A DNA stretch of 58,271 nt, taken from Sphingobacteriales bacterium (GTDB lineage Bacteria; Bacteroidota; Bacteroidia; Chitinophagales; Chitinophagaceae). The position numbers and the translations under genes are program-made. The stretch lies in contig REAR01000095.1 in assembly GCA_004295245.1 (NCBI GenBank), forward strand, positions 1 to 58,271, in the 5' to 3' direction. Shown in pieces: positions 53,144 through 58,271 of the stretch. Every line of letters begins with the position of its first letter. The stretch's first letter is position 1. The notes beneath the pieces are model-generated. The model ran no database searches and was not told the origin of the DNA. It saw only the letters and a program-made list of their open reading frames with translations.

Positions 53144-54720
53144 GCCGCTTCAAATTGGGTTATAAGTTGCTGGTTAAACCGTACCACCAGTTTATAACTT
53201 TCTACTCTTTTATTAAAACCAAGTGCTTGTTGATAGGAAAATAATTCTATTGACTGATGCCCGCTAAACAAAACAGCAACTCCTTTATTGGTGTTAACCA
53301 TATTAGTGTTTACAACCGGTTTTACAGAATGATCAAAATGAAAATGCGCCTCTGCGGTTAAATTTGCTTTACTGCCCCTTAAAATATCTATTATTTCAAA
53401 CCTGTTTTCTGCAATATGAATACTCCTTTCATGTACTACACCTTTGTACAGGTACCCATTATGAGCAGCTTTGCACTGTTTCATAGAAGACGCAACGCTT
53501 AGTATTTTTGCACGTCTTGCAACACGAAAGCTGCTCCATACCGCAGATTGATTGTTGTTATTTATAGTTACTGTGTTGTGCGCACTGGTGCTTCTTTCCT
53601 GCAGGCGCAGAGTATTGGCTTCATAGGTACTGGTGCCGCGGTCTACTAAAAATGGTTGGTCATTTATGTTTATTACCACTTGCAGCATATCACTATGAGC
53701 ATGCCCCGGTTGATAAGCAGGTATAATATCACCGGCATCAAACAGCACATCAAATTTTGTATTACTCAAACGCCGGTAGCCTGAAGCGCTGAGGCTTACT
53801 GCAGCAACCGGAATTTTCATAGCTGCCGCCACGTTAAAGAGTGTTGGGGTATCAATAACAATTCCTTCGGTGGCATCGTTACAGTGTGCCCAGCTTTTAT
53901 TATTAAAACAGAAGGCTTGTAACCATCCCAACATTTTAGCAGCTATATTTTCCAGCATTTCAATTTCAAAAAAGCTGTATTTATTGTTCTTCAAAATATC
54001 CAGCAATAATAGCAAGCGGCTTAAAATAATACTATGATACATGGGACTGCACTCATAATGTGCCCCATCATTCAATACCTGTTCTTGTAATTGTTTTTGC
54101 AAACCCAGCCAAGCTTTCTTAGTCAATTTAGCATCCTGCAAGTATAGCGCCGCAACCGAAAGCGAAAAATAGTTTTCCAATAAGTGATTGGCTTGTATAT
54201 GATGCTCAAGATTATTCTCTAAATAATGTACCTGCAATTTCAGCGCTTTCTCAACTACGGGGTTACTAAGCCCGGATTGAGACGTATAAATAATCCAGTT
54301 CATTAACCGCAGCGAAACCGGATACGGCTCTGGTTTTACTTTATTCTGTAATAGTTGGGTTGCAAAGTCAATAATAAGTTGCTGCTTTATTGGTTCATTC
54401 AACAATGGCTCAAATAAATAATCAAAATACTGCAGGTTATAATTCCACAATTTTCCATTTCCATTAAAATTCCAATCCACTGTCTGTTCAAAAACATGTG
54501 TACTGTTTAAAAAATTAAAGCTTTTGCCATTGCTGCATGTACCGTGGCTAATTAAAAGCTGCTGTTGTGTAGTATGCAATGGCATTACCGGGTGCTTACT
54601 ATATAAGCCGTACCTGTTAATATTTAAAAATTTAGTTTTTACCCGATACCATAATTGGTACACTACCTGTATTAGTTTCAGGTGACGGAGGGTTTGCAGT
54701 ATGCGTACTAATTTTTTCAA
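53140..54720 (-). CDS. Heparinase II/III-family protein (alginate-lyase-like)
   Basis: A 526-residue protein of the heparinase II/III fold. The N-terminal half is an alpha-toroid (for example LRLMNWIIYTSQSG, HLLENYFSLSVAALYL). The C-terminal beta-domain carries AYQPGHAHSDMLQVV and DRGTSTYEANTLR, which resemble the polysaccharide lyase active-site region. No signal peptide is seen. Members inside exopolysaccharide operons are common and may trim or modify the polymer. It overlaps the GT4 gene by 4 bp and starts 7 bp after the wecB stop. Confidence 0.85.
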   Translation of the reverse strand: MKKLVRILQTLRHLKLIQVVYQLWYRVKTKFLNINRYGLYSKHPVMPLHTTQQQLLISHGTCSNGKSFNFLNSTHVFEQTVDWNFNGNGKLWNYNLQYFDYLFEPLLNEPIKQQLIIDFATQLLQNKVKPEPYPVSLRLMNWIIYTSQSGLSNPVVEKALKLQVHYLENNLEHHIQANHLLENYFSLSVAALYLQDAKLTKKAWLGLQKQLQEQVLNDGAHYECSPMYHSIILSRLLLLLDILKNNKYSFFEIEMLENIAAKMLGWLQAFCFNNKSWAHCNDATEGIVIDTPTLFNVAAAMKIPVAAVSLSASGYRRLSNTKFDVLFDAGDIIPAYQPGHAHSDMLQVVININDQPFLVDRGTSTYEANTLRLQERSTSAHNTVTINNNNQSAVWSSFRVARRAKILSVASSMKQCKAAHNGYLYKGVVHERSIHIAENRFEIIDILRGSKANLTAEAHFHFDHSVKPVVNTNMVNTNKGVAVLFSGHQSIELFSYQQALGFNKRVESYKLVVRFNQQLITQFEAA

Positions 54721-54727
54721 AAAAAAA

Positions 54728-55819
54728 TTAAGGATATAAATTAGTTAATACGCCAACAATTCTTTCGGCAGTTTTTCCGTCCCACATTTCTGGTATGGCT
54801 CCTTTCTTCCACTGGTTTGCAAATATTTTTTGCATATGAGGTGCCAGCGCTTCCGGGTTGGTGCCAATCAATTCATTCGTTCCAATGGTTACAGTTTCTG
54901 GTCGCTCTGTACTGTTACGTAAAGTAATGCAAGGCACCCCCATCACTGTGGTCTCTTCTGTAATACCCCCGCTATCTGTTATCACAGCCTTAGCGTGTTT
55001 TACCAGGTAATTAAATTGTAAATAACTCAATGGTTCAATCATGTGTAGGTTGGGTGCTGCTATTCCTTGTCCTTGTAAATTTTTAGCGGTTCTTGGGTGC
55101 ACCGGAAATATAACGGGCAATCCATTGGCACAACGGATTATTTCGTTTATCAGTATTTTTAATTTGTATTCACCATCTACATTAGCAGGACGGTGCAATG
55201 TAATAACAAAATACTGCTGTGGTTGCAGCCCCAAATTAGCAGTCACTGCCGGCGGTTGTAATCTTGGCATTTGTTTTAGCAGGGTGTCAATCATGGTATT
55301 GCCCACAAAATGAATTTTTGCAGGTGCCACTCCTGCTTGCAATAAATTATTATTAGCCACATCAGAAGTGGTAAAAAAAAGATCTGTAATGGAATCTGTA
55401 ACCATGCGGTTAATTTCTTCGGGCATTGTTATATCGCCGCTGCGAATGCCGGCTTCTACATGCGCCACATCAATACATAATTTTTTAGCAGCAATAGAAC
55501 AGGCCATTGTAGACGTTACATCACCTACAACTAAAACAAGGTTGGTAGGGTTATCCAACAATTCCTTTTCAAACCGCACCATAATATTAGCCGCCTGTTC
55601 TGCCTGCGTGCCGCCCCCGCATTCTAAATTAACATCTGGCTCCGGAATGCCCAGCTCCTCAAAAAAACTGTCACTCATATTTTTATCGTAATGCTGACCG
55701 GTATGCACCAACCGATATGCTATATTTTTTCCTTGTTGCTTTGCGGCAACAACCGCATCAATGATGGGGGCAATTTTCATAAAGTTTGGTCGGGCTCCGG
55801 CCACAAGCGTAACAAGCAT
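54728..55819 (-). CDS. wecB: UDP-N-acetylglucosamine 2-epimerase, non-hydrolysing (WecB)
   Basis: WecB interconverts UDP-GlcNAc and UDP-ManNAc for envelope polysaccharide. The 363 residues contain AGARPNFMKIAPI, HTGQHYDKNMS, HVEAGIRSGD and the C-terminal SGGITEETTVMGVPCITLR and ERPETVTIGTN, all conserved in the family. It is the second gene of the operon, starting 8 bp after the beta-helix gene stop. Confidence 0.97.
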   Translation of the reverse strand: MLVTLVAGARPNFMKIAPIIDAVVAAKQQGKNIAYRLVHTGQHYDKNMSDSFFEELGIPEPDVNLECGGGTQAEQAANIMVRFEKELLDNPTNLVLVVGDVTSTMACSIAAKKLCIDVAHVEAGIRSGDITMPEEINRMVTDSITDLFFTTSDVANNNLLQAGVAPAKIHFVGNTMIDTLLKQMPRLQPPAVTANLGLQPQQYFVITLHRPANVDGEYKLKILINEIIRCANGLPVIFPVHPRTAKNLQGQGIAAPNLHMIEPLSYLQFNYLVKHAKAVITDSGGITEETTVMGVPCITLRNSTERPETVTIGTNELIGTNPEALAPHMQKIFANQWKKGAIPEMWDGKTAERIVGVLTNLYP

Positions 55820-55827
55820 AGATGGGA

Positions 55828-58084
55828 TTATTTTACAAGTTGAAAACTGATATTGGTTGAAAAACCAGAGATAAACACCCGGTGCAATTGCAATAAAGAG
55901 TTTGTGGCATTTACAGCAACAGGAGAAATTGGCTGCACACTGCGAAGGTCTTTTAAAAATACAGCGGTCTGCATATCGGTTTTTCCTTCGTTAGGGTGTA
56001 TCTCGCTGCCATGGCGCTGAAACCGGCTTTGCGCCACCCGGTAATTGGGCGATTTCTTTTTATCGGCTATAATACCGTTTTCACCATTATCTATTGTACA
56101 CCCCAATAAAAAAAGATTGGCGGTAAATGCATTACCAAACTCTATTTTATTACCCGGCAGCCGCATAATGGTTTGTGTAATTACTATATTTCCGGTAGTA
56201 GAACCAATTGTAAACGGCTGTTCCTTTGCTGCTTTTTTTGATACTGCAATGATAGATCCATTCAGCGTAAAGTTGGCATTGCCTTCTGTACGCAAAAAAT
56301 GCAACGATTCTGAATCCTCGTACCAGCAATCCAGCACTGCCATGTTAGCATTGTTAGCTAACCAATAAGAAGGTTTATTGGCTGTTGAAGCACCGCCATA
56401 TATAATTACATTGGGCGTTGTGGCCATTTTAGTGCTGCCCTTCACATACACAGAAGTAGCATTAGGCCCGTGGTACAAAGACTGAAAAAAGAATTTTGTA
56501 TTTAAAAACCCTTCTATTTTTATACTACTTCCTGTAGCATTATTACTGCCTACCTGGCTGGCATAAAAAACATTTCCTGCTTTATCATCGTCATCTACTA
56601 ATAAACCTATCTGCTTAGTATCGCCCCGTATTTGTAGCCGCGAAAAATGTAAACAAGTTTGTTTTGCAATTTTTATTGCCGCAGTAGTAGTTTTAAAAAC
56701 CACCACTGTATTTTGCAATCCATCGCCTTGTATACGCACATCATTCCCAGCAGGAAAACTCCATCCCTCATTTAAAATATATTCTCCTTTTGCAAAATGT
56801 ACTACCGGTTTTTTTCCGTTCAAAGCAATGGCCTTATTAATCACTTCTGTTATGGCTGCCGTTTTCATTTTATCGTTCACCTCAAAAACAATAGCTTCTC
56901 TTTTCAAAGCAAATGGAGCAGGTTTTACCACCGGCTCTTTCAATGTAGTTTGTAAAAAGGCCGATTCCTGTTCAATAATTCGTGCAGTAGATTTTATCAA
57001 TTTAGCAGTGCTGGTCTTATTACCCACCAAGGTAATATCGGGCAGTCCATTACCCCAGGGAGATTCCATATAAACCGGTGCTGCTTTATTTCCGGTGGCA
57101 GCAATAAAACTATTATCCAGTGCCAAAACATTTCCTTTGGTATACAAAACTATTGCTAAAGAATCTTTCGTTTTCCAGATGATATTTTTTTGAAGCGTAA
57201 TTAAAGCACCATTGGTGTTGGCACCCCTGCTTACTTGTAAAAAACGCCTGCTATCTTTTGATACATTGTAGCGAAACGAAAAATAGTTAGTAACGCCAAT
57301 CTTAATATCGGTTTCTTTTGAGCGTAAGAATACTGAGCGATACACATGAAAATTTCCGGCGCCACCATCACCCGCATCATTGGTGGCCCCAATACCGCAA
57401 TCTTCAAACCAGCAGTCCCATAAAAACCAATCCAGGTCATTCCAATCGGCAATGGCAAAACCGGCATTGCTGCAATTAATAAACCGGCAGCGCATTACCG
57501 TACACTCAGCATCCTGTCCGTATTTACCGTTGGGGTACATGCCACCGGTACGTATGCCATACTCACAATTTCTAAAAATTTCATCCGCATGTTCAGAGGC
57601 TGTATTGGCAAAGCGTACTGTTTTCTTAATATCAAATTCATGCAATACGGCAGTCTCAGCCACACCATTGCCCTCCCAGGTAATGCGGCCGTATTGAGAA
57701 TACGCAGCTCCATCAATCAGCAACATCGTTCCGCCTTTAGCACCCGCCCAAGTAATAATTACTTTTTCCGGGTCTTCACCAAAAATGCTTACGTCCATTT
57801 TAGAACGCAACACCAGGGTGCTGGTAATTTTATAAACACCTGCGGGCAGGTACAGCACATTGCTCTTTCCATTCTCACTCAATTCATCCAACGCCTGTTG
57901 CAAAGCACGGGTATCATCTGCTTTACCATCGCCTTTAGCATTGTAAGCCGTTTTCAAATTGGTCCAGCTGGCAAAAGGGCCTACAAACTCATCCGGCAAA
58001 AGGGCCTACAAACTCATCCAACTGTGCAGTAGCCACACCGGTAATCAGCAGTGTTACTAATAAAATAAATGTGTTTCTATACAT
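55828..58084 (-). pseudogene. Right-handed beta-helix (pectate-lyase-superfamily-like) exported protein, frameshifted near the signal peptide
   Basis: The main reading frame (TTG 57999 to 55828, 723 residues) starts EFVGPFASWTNLKTAYNAKG, the pectate lyase superfamily start, followed by ADDTRALQQALDEL and long beta-helix repeats. A separate 31-codon frame from ATG 58084 gives the signal peptide MYRNTFILLVTLLITGVATA. An exact 25-bp tandem duplication (57970-57994 and 57995-58019) divides them. Removing one copy joins signal and body in one 743-codon frame. It stands first in the operon and would act on or bind exopolysaccharide outside the cell. With the duplication it would not be exported. 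Confidence 0.88.
57970..58019 (-). repeat. 25-bp exact tandem duplication in the beta-helix gene
   Basis: The unit (GGCAAAAGGGCC then TACAAACTCATCC on the plus strand) occurs at 57970-57994 and 57995-58019 without a mismatch. The shift of 25 bp breaks the frame after the signal peptide. Confidence 0.97.
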
Positions 58085-58097
58085 GTTGTTTTTTTGT

Positions 58098-58196
58098 GGA
58101 GCCAGCAATAGCGCTTTTCTCAGCATCCTTGCTCGTTGAAAACCCCGATTGGGTTTGAGCTAAGCTATCGGGGCACACTTGTACTTTGTTTGGTTA
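58098..58196. repeat. Dispersed palindromic element, copy 11 (core replaced)
   Basis: The left terminus GGAGCCAGC (58098-58106) and GCATCCTTGC (58123-58132) resemble the family, and GGGCACACTTGTAC (58171-58184) resembles the right side of the left core. Between them about 41 bp of unrelated sequence replace the core, with its own inverted repeat CCCCGAT (58143-58149) / ATCGGGG (58167-58173). It may be a damaged copy. Confidence 0.5.
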
Positions 58197-58271
58197 ATGG
58201 GCCATGGATTATTTTCAATGATCTTGCTATGAACTAGTAACTATTGACCATGTATATTTTGCTGCACAAGA

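Noticed and set aside
5953-58196. A CRISPR array explanation for the repeated sequences
   Set aside because: Copies are kilobases apart, inverted within each unit and have no regular spacers or cas genes.

Overview
The window looks like a chromosomal segment of a Bacteroidota bacterium, most likely a Chitinophagaceae-type organism. The evidence is an intact gldK-gldL-gldM-gldN set (type IX secretion/gliding motor), TAnnTTTG-type -7 promoter elements, DUF4271 beside hemD, many TonB-dependent or TolC-like outer-membrane proteins, and AT-rich intergenic DNA. Genus cannot be fixed from sequence alone.

Layout. (1) 1-962: end of a dTDP-sugar operon (rfbA, start of an rfbB-like gene). (2) 1366-5934: an ECF sigma factor, a predicted envelope-spanning barrel protein, a lipoprotein and uvrC. 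(3) 6332-11222: gldKLMN on the minus strand. (4) 11388-17292: YyaL-type thioredoxin-fold protein, hemD, DUF4271 protein, BamA/TamA-like barrel. (5) 17325-24936: frameshifted hemW, XRE regulator, a 36-codon membrane ORF, gpsA, an RND-type adaptor with a TolC partner, an APC permease. (6) 24993-32738: TonB receptor, pirin-like protein, intradiol dioxygenase, small envelope proteins, a LytS/LytTR pair. (7) 32870-39718: cobalamin riboswitch followed by btuB-like receptor, DUF6580 membrane protein, CWC protein, cobU, DUF71 PP-loop protein, cobT, cobS and a broken cobC, which together form a corrinoid-salvage locus. (8) 39779-41211: MarC, tRNA-Arg(CCG), cytochrome c. (9) 41355-47638: carotenoid cluster (crtY, crtZ, idi, crtB, crtI), an ECF sigma factor and a MerR regulator with a CarH-like B12-binding domain. 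(10) 47803-58084: fucose-related exopolysaccharide operon (beta-helix protein, wecB, heparinase-like, two GT4s, gmd, fcl, CpsB-type phosphatase).

Three things run through the window. First, a palindromic intergenic element with core GTTGCGTCGCACACTT / AAGTGTGCGACGCAAC and ends GTAACCAGC / GCTGGTTAC occurs about eleven times, usually within a few bases of a stop codon and always in the same orientation where this can be judged. Second, three genes are frame-disrupted: hemW by an exact 19-bp tandem duplication, the beta-helix gene by an exact 25-bp tandem duplication, and cobC by an apparent internal deletion. Third, B12 and carotenoid genes may be linked: the CarH-like regulator is predicted to bind adenosylcobalamin, the corrinoid-salvage locus lies 8 kb away, and matching inverted repeats sit on the sigma-factor and merR promoters, suggesting a light- and B12-responsive carotenoid switch.
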